Positions 1 to 11,040 of a DNA stretch of 64,000 nucleotides are shown here, in pieces. The stretch is taken from assembly GCA_026936325.1 (NCBI GenBank), contig JAPTHN010000004.1:47085289-47149288 (forward strand). The letters are read 5' to 3'. Origin of the DNA: Platynereis dumerilii. Lineage: Eukaryota > Annelida > Polychaeta > Phyllodocida > Nereididae. The notes under the pieces are model-generated. The model had not been told where the DNA came from. It ran no database searches and worked only from the letters and a program-made list of their open reading frames with translations. Positions within the stretch are counted from its first letter, which is position 1. Every line of letters starts with the position of its first letter. The translations under genes were made by a program, and so were the position numbers.

Positions 1-982
1 TCCTTGAAACGCATGGACGATAGCCATGTGGGCGATATTACAATGCAAAGTCAGCTTGAAAACAGCCCCTCATGATTCAAACGATCTATGACATAACTAT
101 TAAAAAATATAAAAAACACAACAAACTATCCCCAATTCCACAACGCATTTTAGTTCATCTCTATATGAACACAAAATGGCCCACTTGACCACATCCACAC
201 CTGTATTAAGGCCAGGAAAACTTTTTTCCAAAAATCTCTCAGACTGTTTTTTCAGATGAAATGACGCTGGGGGAACCCAGGGTAATAAAAGGTTCTTACT
301 CTCTCTGCCAGATATATTCAATTTAAATGAAGAAATGTGACAGGTATATATGATGTCATCCATATCCAAAGAATTTCTCATCTTGTAAAAAACTGAGAAA
401 ATGCATGAGTGATGGTGAAGTAACTGAGATGTATAATACCAGTTTCCATTGTTATTAATGATTTTACAATTAACTCATTGTATTTCATCATTTTCATGAA
501 AAAAAATTATGAATTTACTTCAATTCAATAATTATGTCAAGCCACAGATAATGCAAGCAGGTGTTCAGTTCATTTTAAGTGAGTACTACAAAGTAGGGGC
601 CACATTTCATGACTTCTGGTTTCCATGGCAACAGATTGAGTATTTATTTTTATTTTTATGATATGATTTTTGGGGAGTTATTGTGCAAATTACCTCAATA
701 TTATCTGACCCAAATATCATGTTTCTACATCAAATATAGGGAAAGTTATGACTAGTTGGACAGAACTTTTGGAAAACCCTTCGTAAATACATGTATGTCA
801 ACCATGTTGCCTTTAGAATTGTTTTTTCAAACTGACATTTACAAGTTATTAAATTAATCCCACTTGTCAAATTGTTTGTAGCTGCTTTCTACTTCATTCA
901 AATCCTTCTTGTTTTATTTTCTTTTTTTCAATCTCTTTTGTTTTATTTTGTTTTATATAAGGTATAAGTCAGTTATATATGC
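1..982. other. AT-rich stretch without recognised gene
   Basis: Only short chance reading frames are present, with no splice-bounded or family-like protein segment. Poly-A/T runs and scattered simple sequence were seen and nothing more. Confidence 0.6.
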
Positions 983-1066
983 AGCTGGGTGGCCAAGTGG
1001 CTTAGGTGCCTGCCTGCTCCACCAAAGGTCTTTGCTTGCATGGGTTCGAATCCCGGGTCCCACAGA
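983..1066 (+). repeat. tRNA-like head of a SINE
   Basis: The segment carries an internal Pol III promoter. An A-box-like TGGCCAAGTGG lies at about 990-1000, and a perfect B-box GGTTCGAATCC lies at about 1043-1053. Spacing is tRNA-like (about 50 bp), but no full cloverleaf with paired acceptor ends can be drawn. A tRNA-derived SINE head is therefore more likely than a functional tRNA gene. It runs directly into the left arm of the inverted repeat at 1,067, so the arm may be the SINE body. The minus-oriented arm near 2,067 lacks a clear B-box and could be a truncated second copy. Confidence 0.6.
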
Positions 1067-2067
1067 GCAAATCTAATGATTTCATGTGAACGCTTGAAGA
1101 AAATGATGAAAAAGGCCATTCAATTCACTTCAGTTGCAATCACTTAACATATAGTGTGTTTCCCCTGAGTTGAGAGTGGTGAGTTCCAGACAACCAGATC
1201 CAATTCCACATTTGGTGACATTTTTGACACCACAAATTGCTCTATCTTGTGCTGATACACCTGTTGCTCATAAAGCATCAACCCTGGACCTGCTCTATCA
1301 GTGTCCAGGGGCATAGCTGTTAAATTTTTTAGGGGGGGGGGGTTCAGTAGAGGCAAAGGAATTGTTTATGCCCCCTTTCTTGAATAGCTATGCCACAGAA
1401 AGAACATACAGTGTCACCAGGACATCTACGGCTTCCAGAGTGATAAACAGTTCATGGTTTGTCAATGCTGTTGTATCTGCAGTTTAGGAATTGTTTGAAG
1501 TGCCGCTCTCAACACAGGGGAAACAGACTATAAAATTTTGCTTTTTGAAAAGTCATGTCAGAGTTTGTCACACACAATGATAGTCCAGTGAAAGAATGCA
1601 GCTGTGGAAACAGGTCCTAAAACAGTCTGAGAGTGGTAAAAGGTTCAGGGTCAATAAAAAAAGGACTTTACACACCTTGTATAGCAGCCATAGGACAAGC
1701 AGCATTACCAAGTGTGCCCTCCGCATGACATTTCTTGCGGGGGCAGATGCCGGGTTTTGAGAATAGCAAAAGGAGGGCACAGGGGCAAACACAATGCCAA
1801 TTTTTACCTGTGAAGCTGTTATAGAGGTTGTGTTGGGTCTTTCTGATAGACTGTAAGCCTTTTTGATGCCACAGCTATTGTACAGGCTGTTTGAGGACTT
1901 GTTTCCATGGTTGCATTGCCGCATTGGAATATCATTGTGTGTGACAAACTCGGTCTGACTTCCCGAAAACCTAAATTTTTAACAAGTCAGATGACACTTA
2001 TTGAAGTGAATTGTGTGGCCTTTTTCATCATTTTCTTCAAGCTTTCGCATGAAATCATTAGATTTGC
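1067..2067. repeat. Nested inverted-repeat block
   Basis: The outer arms 1,067-1,133 and 2,001-2,067 are reverse complements at about 63 of 67 positions by eye. Inside them lie two further inverted pairs side by side: 1,150-1,180 with 1,502-1,532 (about 27/31), and 1,557-1,638 with 1,884-1,953 (clear but with gaps). The whole could fold into a stem with two side hairpins. It may be one foldback-type element or two inverted copies of a SINE-like repeat around a second element. Reading frames inside look like chance. Confidence 0.6.
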
Positions 2068-2619
2068 CCTATGGGGTGCCTAATACCCCCATCCAGTGGC
2101 TATACCCCAATGTGACAAACTCAGCAACAAACACACACAAGAAATGGTCACAATTTTGTGATTTTAAGCAACTGGGTTCTTTGACATCTGATTATACATA
2201 TACATAAACTCAAAAGCCCATCTGAAACTTAAACACAAAAATACAGCCCTAGAAACAGTTTTGCGTTTTTAATTTGGTTCAGTTTATCACATATTACCTC
2301 AAACGCGGATATAACTAGCACTTACGACATGTCCCATAAAGCTGAATTGTGGCAGTACAACTTCAGCTTCCAGGTACACTTCGAAAATGTCTAACCCTGA
2401 CCATAAGTTTTTCCTGATCAAGAAAATCCTATGGGATATGTTGCTATACAACAAAAAGGTCTCAGACGCTGTATTGAAGAAGTAGTTAAATTGATATCAC
2501 TCAGTTTTATCAAATTTGAAATTATGTTTCTGAAATCTACTAATTTTTCACTAAAATAAAATTAGACATATTGATATACATTCCATTATTTCTGGTGGTC
2601 ATTGATCATAGATATTGCT

Positions 2620-2700
2620 TCTCCACAAGGTAAGCGCTGGAGAGCAGCGATTGTGCTGGATCTAGCGCTATACAAATAAATTATTATTATTATTATATTA
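2620..2700 (+). repeat. Retroposon 3' tail with (ATT)n
   Basis: A 'TAGCGCTATACAAAT' motif is followed by an ATTATT run. The same arrangement recurs at 43,926-43,970 (TAGCGCTATATAAAT plus ATT repeats). Such 3' ends are typical of SINE/LINE families with an ATT tail; the upstream body is too diverged to name. Confidence 0.45.
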
Positions 2701-3160
2701 TTAAGGTGCAATTGACACCAAAATTCAGTACATCTTATCGTCTGGTGCAAGCCATGTGACCTTTTCCTGTTCATAGATAGGGATGGAGTCTCAGAGGCCC
2801 CTGTGAACCATTTGTGTCACAAAATTTGTTTGACCCGGCAAAAATAGGGTGTATTTCACAAAGTGAGAATATTGAATAAAAATAACCTCCAGATATTAAT
2901 TAACCATGTCAAGTTTATCAAATATACCAAAGAATACAAAAAGAAATGTTCACTTTTAGCGGTTGTTGAAAATCATGTATTATTTGGTAGTGCAAATGTA
3001 GATTAGATTATAAATTTAAAATGCTTTGTGCAACCTCCAAATATTAATCAATCTTGTTGAAATGTTACATGTGTTTCTTTTACTTATGTGATCATCAATT
3101 TTAAATTTCAAATTGGGGATTTAGGGAATTTGTTTTAAATACAATTTTGGACCACCTTAA
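2701..3160. mobile_element. TTAA-flanked short DNA element (piggyBac-like MITE?)
   Basis: The left end reads TTAAGGTG and the right end is its reverse complement CACCTTAA. A CCAAAATT motif follows at both ends with a 9-bp offset. TTAA at both edges is the target duplication typical of piggyBac-type transposition. The same TTAAGGTG start recurs at 60,642 and at about 61,552. No transposase is present. The inverted end is short, so the call is tentative. Confidence 0.4.
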
Positions 3161-3620
3161 TGTATATTTTTATGATGACATAACATTGTTAAGACAAATG
3201 AAGAAAAACTCACCGAAATTGAAAGTAGTGATTGTGTGGAAGCTGTTGGAAATGGAACTTTTACAGTGCACTCTTCCATCATTCTTCTTGGATATTTTGC
3301 TCATTTGCTGTGTACTATAAAAGGCCTTGTGCCATTTCTCCACACCTTTAGTGCTCATCGACTTGTGAATGTTTTTTCGCTAAACTCCTGGAAAATGAAA
3401 GTAATACAGGTCTGCACTGGTTGATAGATGCTTCAATGAACTGTAACTGAATGAAACAGACTACTTATCCTCAAAGGAGAGTTACAATGACTGACAACAA
3501 ATTATAGAAAGTTATTTGAAATTGTGATGACTACTGTCTTTTGAAAAACAATAATGCGCTCCATTTGGAAAACATTGAGACAAATAGGTGTAATTACCTA
3601 AGTTAACAAACATAGAACAA
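3161..3620. other. No gene seen
   Basis: Two short overlapping frames on opposite strands near 3.2-3.4 kb have no recognisable composition or splice context. No repeat structure was noticed. Confidence 0.5.
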
Positions 3621-3621
3621 A

Positions 3622-3790
3622 GTGAAATGACATTTGAGAGAATATACCATTGTAATCTTGATGGAGACCTCATTACAAAAATTCTTCCACCCCCCCCCCA
3701 AAATAAATTGAAATGAAATTTGAGAGAATACCCAATGTAATCTTGATGGAGATCTCATTACAAAATACAAAAATTCTTTCCACAGCCTTC
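3622..3790 (+). repeat. Direct tandem duplication, period about 88 bp
   Basis: A segment beginning 'TGAAATGACATTTGAGAGAA' at about 3,624 is repeated from about 3,710 with small differences. Both copies contain 'GTAATCTTGATGGAGA' and 'CTCATTACAAAA'. A poly-C run separates the copies. Confidence 0.75.
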
Positions 3791-3800
3791 ATAGTACAGA

Positions 3801-3834
3801 GTAGGCCCTATGCGTATATACATATAGGGCCTAC
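3801..3834. repeat. Perfect-stem hairpin
   Basis: GTAGGCCCTAT is followed by a 12-nt AT-rich loop and the exact reverse complement ATAGGGCCTAC, giving an 11-bp stem. It abuts the TIR element starting at 3,838. Confidence 0.7.
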
Positions 3835-3837
3835 AAC

Positions 3838-4129
3838 AGGGGCCGACCAGATGATAGTTGGGGGGGGGATCGATTTTACCCCTCGTATGAATTTATTATT
3901 TGTTTGCGAAGCATCGATGAACAATTTTTTTCGCATGGGAATGAACGACAAACTTTTAAATTGCAATTTTAACATTACAGTGCCCTAGCTACATGTGAAA
4001 ACAAACTTTTTCATTGTCCACGTGCTGAATAAACTTTTTTTTCAGCATGTTCAGTGTCAAGTGAGAAACTAACTTTTTTTTAACCAAAAGTCCATGCCCC
4101 CCCCCCCCAAGATCATCTGGTTGGCCCCT
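3838..4129. mobile_element. Short TIR element (MITE)
   Basis: The left end AGGGGCCGACCAGATGAT is mirrored by ATCATCTGGTTGGCCCCT at the right end, with G or C runs immediately inside each end. The total is 292 bp with no coding capacity. No convincing target duplication was found, so the superfamily is not assigned. Confidence 0.65.
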
Positions 4130-5775
4130 TATGAAACATACAACTATAGTTTTGTCAATGTTATTTTCAATACAGACCTAATATAGATTTTTGCAATTCT
4201 CCATGATTTCAATTTTGGAGTTTTAAAAATCTCTGCAATTTAGCATTTAGACGTCTAAGTTATGGCTCTTTAAATGACTTAACTCATTTGGAGTGTCAAT
4301 CATATGAAATTTTGATAAAATCCAAAAAAACTGAAAAATGTTTTGGATTTATGACATTTTCCCTGCATTTTGGTTTCTCGCAAATTAATCTTAATGGACA
4401 TTATATAGCTGAATGCAAATGTCTGTGATGATACAAGTTTAAAATACACAAAAATGTGAAAAGACTCATATTCTCAACATTTTCCTGTCTAATGTTATGC
4501 TATGCTATTTTCATACATATTTTTGTCATATTACTTTGTTCAAATTCAGAAACATATCCATGAGGAAATTGCTTTGTTACAAAACATGCAGATTGCACCT
4601 GTGTCGGAATAGGTGTTGAAAGCTGATGGTTTGCTGCCGCGCATCCTATGTTTTGTATTGTTTTTTTTTTTTGAAATATAAAAAATCAAAATGTGCAAGT
4701 AATTTTTGTGCTGACTGTATATTGACATTCTGATAAAGGTCTCAGTTATAAGACAATGCTCCTTTCCAGTTCATTAATGAATTCCAGTCTTGAATGCACT
4801 ATCTTATAAAGAAAGCCATAAATTTACATGTCACCCATCCCCCCCCCCTCTCTCTCCCCCCATGGGATAACTGAAAACAGGTGCAGTTGTCCCATTATGC
4901 CCTTATCAGTGGCTATAACTGCTGATACTGATATCTATTGTACCCTAAGTTTGTACCCCAATGGTCTAATCCAACTTATATCCTTGTAAATTTATCATGT
5001 GTCATCTACATATTATTGTATATCTTATTATATATATAATCTTAAAACAAGAACAAATTTATCATTACATTGAGTTTCCTAGAAAACAAAGTGTCCTTTA
5101 CATTGGTGTAAAAATCACTATTCTGAGTAGCAAAAGAAAGTTTAAAAATATTGGCATTCAATAGGCAATGTTGTATGACTTTCTTTTGCTTTTGGTAATA
5201 TTTCTTTTAAGCAATGTCATGCATAGTATGCATAATTTATAAAAGTGACTCTGGAATAACATACATGTACAATACATGTAATAGTTTTAAAACAGAATAC
5301 TTTGAAAGAACACAATAGCTTAATTCAGACTAATTCAGGTTCATTGAAAGTGGACAACTTATGTAAACTATTATATAATTAACATTTCCAAAAAAGAGCT
5401 AATTATATCATATATTAAAAGAACATAACGGCATCATCATTAAACAAATAATCTATAAATTGAATGTGTTGAAAGCAGGATGCATAATATGCTAATGAAC
5501 AGCATGAAAAAGGTATATAAGACTCACCTTGACATTGTTGCAGCATATAAGAATAGGGATAATGATACACTCTTCAAACAAGATGATGATCATCAGCTGC
5601 TTACTGTTGGAAGCACATGTGTAAACTGTGACCTGCAGCTCTGGTCAGTCCATGCATGGCAGGCACCATGTGACTTCCCAAGATGCAACTTGCAACTTGC
5701 ACCAGACACCAGGGTGCACAAGGGTGATGCACTTGAAATTGTCCAAGGTCAAAGGGGGTCAAAGGGCCTCAAATC
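4130..5775. other. No gene seen
   Basis: This is AT-rich sequence with C and CT homopolymer-like stretches near 4,840-4,860. The longest frame, from 5,480 on the plus strand, runs into the G-rich MITE remnant and looks fortuitous. Nothing else was noticed. Confidence 0.5.
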
Positions 5776-5930
5776 CAGGGGCGGATCCAGGATTTTTCAA
5801 AAGGGGGGGGGCAGCAATACTTATAACATTGAAGTCTCTAATTTTTTTTTTCCAAATAGCAATATGAAGGATTTATTTGACAAAGGGGGGGGGGCCTTGT
5901 ACCCCCCCCCCCAGGTATTAGATGGTGTAA
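5776..5930 (+). mobile_element. hAT-type MITE remnant
   Basis: The left terminus CAGGGGCGGATCCAGG has the CAG...start typical of hAT inverted ends and is followed by G runs. The right end carries C runs but no recognisable matching terminus, so the copy is decayed or truncated. Internal sequence is AT-rich with no coding capacity. Confidence 0.5.
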
Positions 5931-6026
5931 TGTTTTAGCTTAAATATGAATGAATACCAGACTCAGACTCAGATTAATTTAATATCTAGGGTTTTTTTGC
6001 AAGGGGGGGGGTGCTTTTTGCAAATT

Positions 6027-6175
6027 AAGGATTATCTATCTACCTCTTTATCTATACATGTATATCTCTTTATCTATATATCTCTTTATCTATCAATCTA
6101 TCTATTCACCTGTATGCAGCCAATTCTTCTACCTTTATGTATATATCTATCTTTTTTTCACATTTTTTACATTGC
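6027..6175. repeat. Imperfect TATC/TTTATC microsatellite
   Basis: Irregular ATCTAT and CTTTATCTAT units run for about 150 bp. The short plus-strand frames across it are rich in Ile, Tyr, Leu and Ser only because of the repeat. Confidence 0.7.
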
Positions 6176-6179
6176 TTAA

Positions 6180-7180
6180 AAATGAGTGTTGGTTATTTTT
6201 AGGCCTAAATATTATTATATATTTTAATAACATTCTTTCATTTTATATAACATGTTAAAAATCAACTTTGTTTTCAACTTCAAGCACAACATTACACACA
6301 TTTAAAATTTCTTTAGTTCTGAATAGGTGGGAAGTTAACTTAAAAGATATAATTGCTTTGAGAAAAGCATAACATAATCAAAACAAACACATTGACCACA
6401 GTTAATTCAATTGTACAAACAAATTTGCAGATTTCTACATAGCAATTAACAAAATAACAAAATGTACCATTTTAATTCAAATAACTGAAGTTTAATTTTA
6501 TTTGCAACTTTCCTGGTTAAGTAAGATATGCATGAAACAAGGGGGGAGATTTGTTTCATAAAAATGCCTACTCATTTTAGATATTAAAACTTTTTAATTA
6601 CACACCCCATGCCTTCATGTTCATGATAAAATCGATACAGTACCCTTTTTAAGGATACTTTTCTTGTTATGGGATGGGAAGACCCATTACCAAGGGTGCT
6701 AGGGTTGCATTTATACATAATCTGTCATAGACAGAAATTTACATAGACTGCTCTTTCTTATCTATTTTTTTTACTGTGGGCTGTTCTATATATCATATAG
6801 GCCTAGTGATTATTAACTGATACATTTACTTGATTTTGAAAGGAAGTTCATATCGTCCGCACTAAACTCAGTGCAAATCTATAGTCAAAATCTATAACAT
6901 AGTTTAACAGAACAGCAGTTAAGGGGTATTTTTTTATGATGAGAAGACAGGTCTTGGGTCTCCCTGGACAAGGGCAGGATATGTGATGACAAGACTAGAG
7001 ATTATCAGATAACATGACACAGGATCTGACAAGTGTTTTATATCATAATTAGGATGACTAGACGTGACAAGAGTGGCCTTCAAAAGTGACTTTTGAGTTT
7101 TTAATTCACAAAATCATATTATTACATGACCACTATGCTAGAGCGATGCTGATTGGCCAAAATCAGTCACATGACGACAT
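6180..7180. other. No gene seen
   Basis: AT-rich sequence with no ORF or repeat structure that can be supported. Confidence 0.5.
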
Positions 7181-7306
7181 CATAAAAACTCATATTGCAT
7201 GGTTCGAGTGCAATATGAAATTTTTCCCAAAAAAAAATTTTATAACTTTTTTTTTTCAGATTTTTTCATATTGCATGGTTAAAGTGCAATATGAGTTTTC
7301 ATAAAA
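7181..7306. repeat. Pair of hairpins inside an inverted repeat
   Basis: CATATTGCA, a 9-nt loop and TGCAATATG occur twice (about 7,191-7,217 and 7,268-7,294). The outermost parts AAACTCATATTGCA and TGCAATATGAGTTT are also mirror images. Each half forms its own stem and the two halves can pair with each other. Confidence 0.65.
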
Positions 7307-7574
7307 AAATAATAAAAATTGCAAAATTGTTTTTTTATTCACATTGATTTTTCAGACTTTTTTTTTTTCAGATACATTATATTCGAAGCATAGCGGTCAT
7401 GTTATAAAACAAATGCGGCACTTATTATAATATTGGTGTCATATACTTTCTTTTATACTCTTGTTGTGAATTATCCATTTGTAGCCAGGAAGTGAATCAA
7501 GTGATGCTTACGTAAGGCCGACACAGCCCCATTGGGGAAATATGCAGTATTCTTTTAGAACACCCTTTGTCCTT

Positions 7575-7700
7575 TTATCTCTTGTTTGATAGGTTTTTGT
7601 CTGAGTATTTCTTGACTGAGTTTTCTTTGTCTGAAAATTGCTTGTCTAATCTTATCTTGTTTGATTATTACTTGTCTGAATTCCTTTCGTCTGGTTCATT
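7575..7700 (+). repeat. Degenerate ~20-bp tandem repeat
   Basis: Repeated TTGTCTGA-like blocks separated by AT-rich spacers, about six poorly conserved copies. The unit may be coincidental low-complexity sequence. Confidence 0.4.
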
Positions 7701-7929
7701 TATTCATTCACATACATATATGAAATACATGGAATAAAATTAAGTACATTTTAAAATAGACAGTAATCGACAATAGAAATAAAAACAATTATATAGTACA
7801 AATTATGTAGTACAAACAACATTAAAAATAAAATCAAGCTCTTTAGCATAAAAACCTTCAATAAAAGCGCAGCTGCTTCTCACATCACACATATCAAATC
7901 ACAGTCACAATATTCAACTAATTTCAATA

Positions 7930-8954
7930 GTCTCTGGCCTTTCAAAATCACATTATGCGTATCACACTCTTACTGTCTCTTGTACACATACGAGCTAGGA
8001 AAGACACTTTTTCATTCTTGCTTTTCTCCATTTTCATGACTAGCTTGATGAATCTCGCATAAATTTGCCTGAGCGCTGTAGGTCTTTCCAACAGTTGTGG
8101 CAGAAAACGTCTGTGTGTTGTATATGGCAGGTGAAGAACACGTCTCACACAGCGATTCCAACACGTCTGAAACTCTGCAACAGCAGCATCAGAGAAACGC
8201 CAGGCCTCACTGCCATAAAAATGGGCACATTGTGTGTTGAATACATTTTGGACAACTTCTAGCTTACTTCTTCCAAGTGTTACAACCACTGAGTTAGTTC
8301 TTTGAATTAAGTCACTTTTCTTCTTTCTCACATCTATATTCTCCCGGAGAGTGGCCTCAAAATAATTCCCTAGATGTTTAACGCTATCAATCCATTGTAG
8401 TGGTGTTCCCTTCAAGTAAACACATGGAGGCACAGGTTTCCTCTTCCTTCTAAACAGGACACACACTGTTTTTAATGGGTTGTAGGTTACACTAAACTTG
8501 TCACCAGAGGCTTCACAAATTTCAAGCATTTGTTTCAGACCACGAACACTTGGAGCGCACAGGGTAATATCATCAGCATAACAAAGGGCTCCGTAAAAAT
8601 GGCGACCAATGCGACATCCAACACCTTGCTTCTCAAGTTCAAGTAACAAAATATCCATATATACACAGAACAATTAATGGTGACATTACACCACCTTGAC
8701 GAATACCATTAGTTGTCTGAAACGGCTTCGATTTACTGCTTCGCCAAACAGTTCGTAAAGACTGACTGTTTATACATGTCCATCATCATACGTAACACAA
8801 TAGGAGGCATGCCTCTGTCAATCAATATGCTAAATAGTTGATCATGTCTGACCTTGTCAAATGCCTTTGAGGCATCAATAAAACAGGTATACACCTCTGC
8901 GTTATTATTTAGATAATATGATATCACTTCTTTCAAAGTTAGACTGCACATAAG
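7930..8954 (-). mobile_element. Non-LTR retrotransposon (LINE) reverse transcriptase fragment, broken
   Basis: Two minus-strand frames together show the order of a LINE reverse transcriptase. The upstream frame (8,733-8,963) holds FIDASKAFDKV, the palm A motif with its catalytic Asp. The region between the frames reads GIRQGGVMSP, the conserved B motif. The downstream frame (7,948-8,673, 241 aa) begins after a frame change and has YADD at residues 32-35, the catalytic C motif. Thumb-like sequence and a basic C-terminal stretch (FIKLVMKM...VSFLARM) follow. The 5' two-thirds (endonuclease and fingers) is missing. The coding similarity stops at 8,955, exactly where an 'AAATCCGTCC' terminus begins, so insertion of another element cut it. 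Clade is not certain; it looks jockey/CR1/L2-like. It is not functional. Confidence 0.85.
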
Positions 8955-8963
8955 TAGAGTCAA

Positions 8964-9318
8964 GGAGGGTAAATCCGTCCACTTTTGGCAAAAACCCTAT
9001 TTCCCAAACAATGGGAATAGATTTTAAAAATTTAAAGTAGTCCAGTGGAAGGAGCATATTCTGTGCTACCATTAACAACCAAAAGGTAAACAAGAAAATC
9101 TTTTTGAAAAAAAAAAGATATATGCTGGCTGTAGTGATTACGATTTCAAAAGTTACAATAACAGTATGTTTTGCCAAAAGAATTTTAAAATATGGTATAA
9201 GAGAAACTACAGATGAACCCATGATATGGTATAAGAAGCTATTAATTAGTAAGTCACTATATATGACTGTCAATCCCTAACTGTTAATCAGGCATCCCTT
9301 ACTGTTGTTCATCAGTTA
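8964..9318. other. No gene seen
   Basis: A minus frame of 122 aa (8,905-9,273) crosses the element boundary and is hydrophobic by composition. It does not look like a conserved protein. Confidence 0.5.
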
Positions 9319-9326
9319 GTCACTAC

Positions 9327-9516
9327 CAGTGGCGTAACTAGGCAGTCTCGAATGGGAGGCACCTGGGGGGGCACGCGATTCTCTGGGGGGGCACCCTCTA
9401 TACTAATTGTGTGTTTTAGCCAGAGTTGCAAAGTTCATATGGGGGGGCACCCGGGGGGGCACAGGTCCAATATGGGGGGTACGTGCCCCCCCATGCCCCC
9501 CATAGGGACGCCACTG
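9327..9516. mobile_element. hAT-type G-rich MITE, copy A, with 8-bp target duplication
   Basis: The element starts CAGTGGCGT and ends ACGCCACTG, exact mirror images. The 8-bp duplication GTCACTAC flanks it perfectly (9,319-9,326 and 9,517-9,524). Eight-bp duplications and CAG-type ends are hallmarks of the hAT superfamily. The 190-bp interior is non-coding and built around GGGGGGCAC blocks. A near-identical copy lies at 62,339-62,531 and a degraded inverted one at 59,147-60,308. It must be mobilised by a transposase encoded elsewhere. Confidence 0.9.
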
Positions 9517-9524
9517 GTCACTAC

Positions 9525-10830
9525 CTGTTAGTCATTAAGTCTGTTGTTTTGGTAGTTACTATTTGTTAGTCACTAAATAGGTTATTTAGTCACAAACTGT
9601 TAGTTAGTCAAAAACTGTTAGTCAAAAACTGTTAGTTAGTCAAAACTGTTAGTTAGTGAGAAAGTGTTATTTAGTCAAAACTGTTAGTAGTCAAAACTGT
9701 TTGTAAGTCACAATGGTTAGTTATTCAAAACTGTTAGTAGTCAAAAACTGTTATTCAATCAAAAACTGTTAGGTAGTCAAAAACTGTTAGTTAGTCAAAC
9801 TATTGTAGTCAAAACTGTTAGTAGTCAAAAACTGTTTGTAAGTCAAAATGGTTAGTTATTCAAAACTGTTAGTAGTCAAAACTGTTATTCAATCAAAAAC
9901 TGTTAGTCAAAAACTGTTAGTTAGTCAAACTATTGTAAAAAACTTTTAGTAGTCAAAAACTGTAAGTCAAAATGGTTAGTTAGTCAAAAACAGTTAGTAG
10001 TCAAAAACTGTTTGTCAGTCAAAAACTGTTAGTAGTCAAAAACTGTAAGTTAGTCAAAACTATTAGTAGTCAAACTGTTGGTAGTCAAAAACTAAGTCAA
10101 AACTGTCAGTTAGTCAAAAACTGTTAGTTAGTCAAAACTGTTAGTTAGTCAAAACTGTTAGTTAGTCAAAACTGTTAGTTAGTTAAAACTGTTAGTCAAA
10201 AACTGTTAGTTAGTCAAAACTGTTAGTTAGTCAAAACTGTTAGTTAGTCACAACTGTTAGGTAGTCAAAAACTGTTAGTTAGTTAAAAACTGTTAGGTAG
10301 TCAAAAACTGTTAGTTAGTTAAAACTGTTAGTTAGTCGAAAACTGTTAGTTAGTCAAAAACTGTTTGTTAGTCAAAAACTGTTAATTAGTCAAAAACTGT
10401 TAGTCACTAACTGTTAGTCACTAACTGTTAGTCACTAACTGTTAGTCACTAACTGTTAGTCACTAACTGTTAGTCAGTCACCAATCACTAACTGTTAGTC
10501 AGTCACCAATCACTAACTGTTATTGGTCACTAACTGTTAGTCAGTCGCTAACTGCTAGTCAGTCACTAACCGTTAGTTAGTCATGTAAGTCAGCTAGTTA
10601 AAACTGTTAGCAAGTAACTGTTAGTAAGTTACTAACTGCTAGTCCCTGACTGTTAGTCATTTTGTCTCTAACTGTTGTTCATCAGTTGGTCACTACTGTT
10701 AGTAAGTCACTGTTGTTAGTCACTTACTGTTAGTAAGCACTAACTGTTGTTGATTCACTAACTGTTTGTTAGTCTTTAACTGCCAGTTAGTCACTAACTG
10801 TAAGTCACTAACAGTTTGTTAATCACCCCA
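9525..10830 (+). repeat. GTTAGTTAGTCAAAAACT minisatellite
   Basis: About 1.3 kb consists of variants of ACTGTTAGTTAGTCAAAA (period about 14-20 bp). The 5' part is dominated by the CAAAAACT form. From about 10,400 it shifts to a 14-bp ACTAACTGTTAGTC form, and the edges decay. The target site of MITE copy A (GTCACTAC) resembles this repeat, so the MITE may have landed in its edge. No coding content. Confidence 0.85.
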
Positions 10831-11040
10831 AGGATGTGCCACCCAGAAATTGGACCTTCAAATAGAACAAACTGCTCTCATTACTATTCACCCCCAGTTG
10901 TTACAACTCACCCCCAATTATTTCAGGTCCTGCAACAATTGTATCTGCACCAATTGGTCGCTTAATGAGTGGCAGGTGTACTTTTACATCAATGCAACAA
11001 TACAAAGTATTTGTGATCATAAGATATTTTATAATGCTCC
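10831..11040. other. Spacer between two repeats
   Basis: About 210 bp of unremarkable sequence. The small plus frame here lacks any recognisable feature. Confidence 0.5.
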
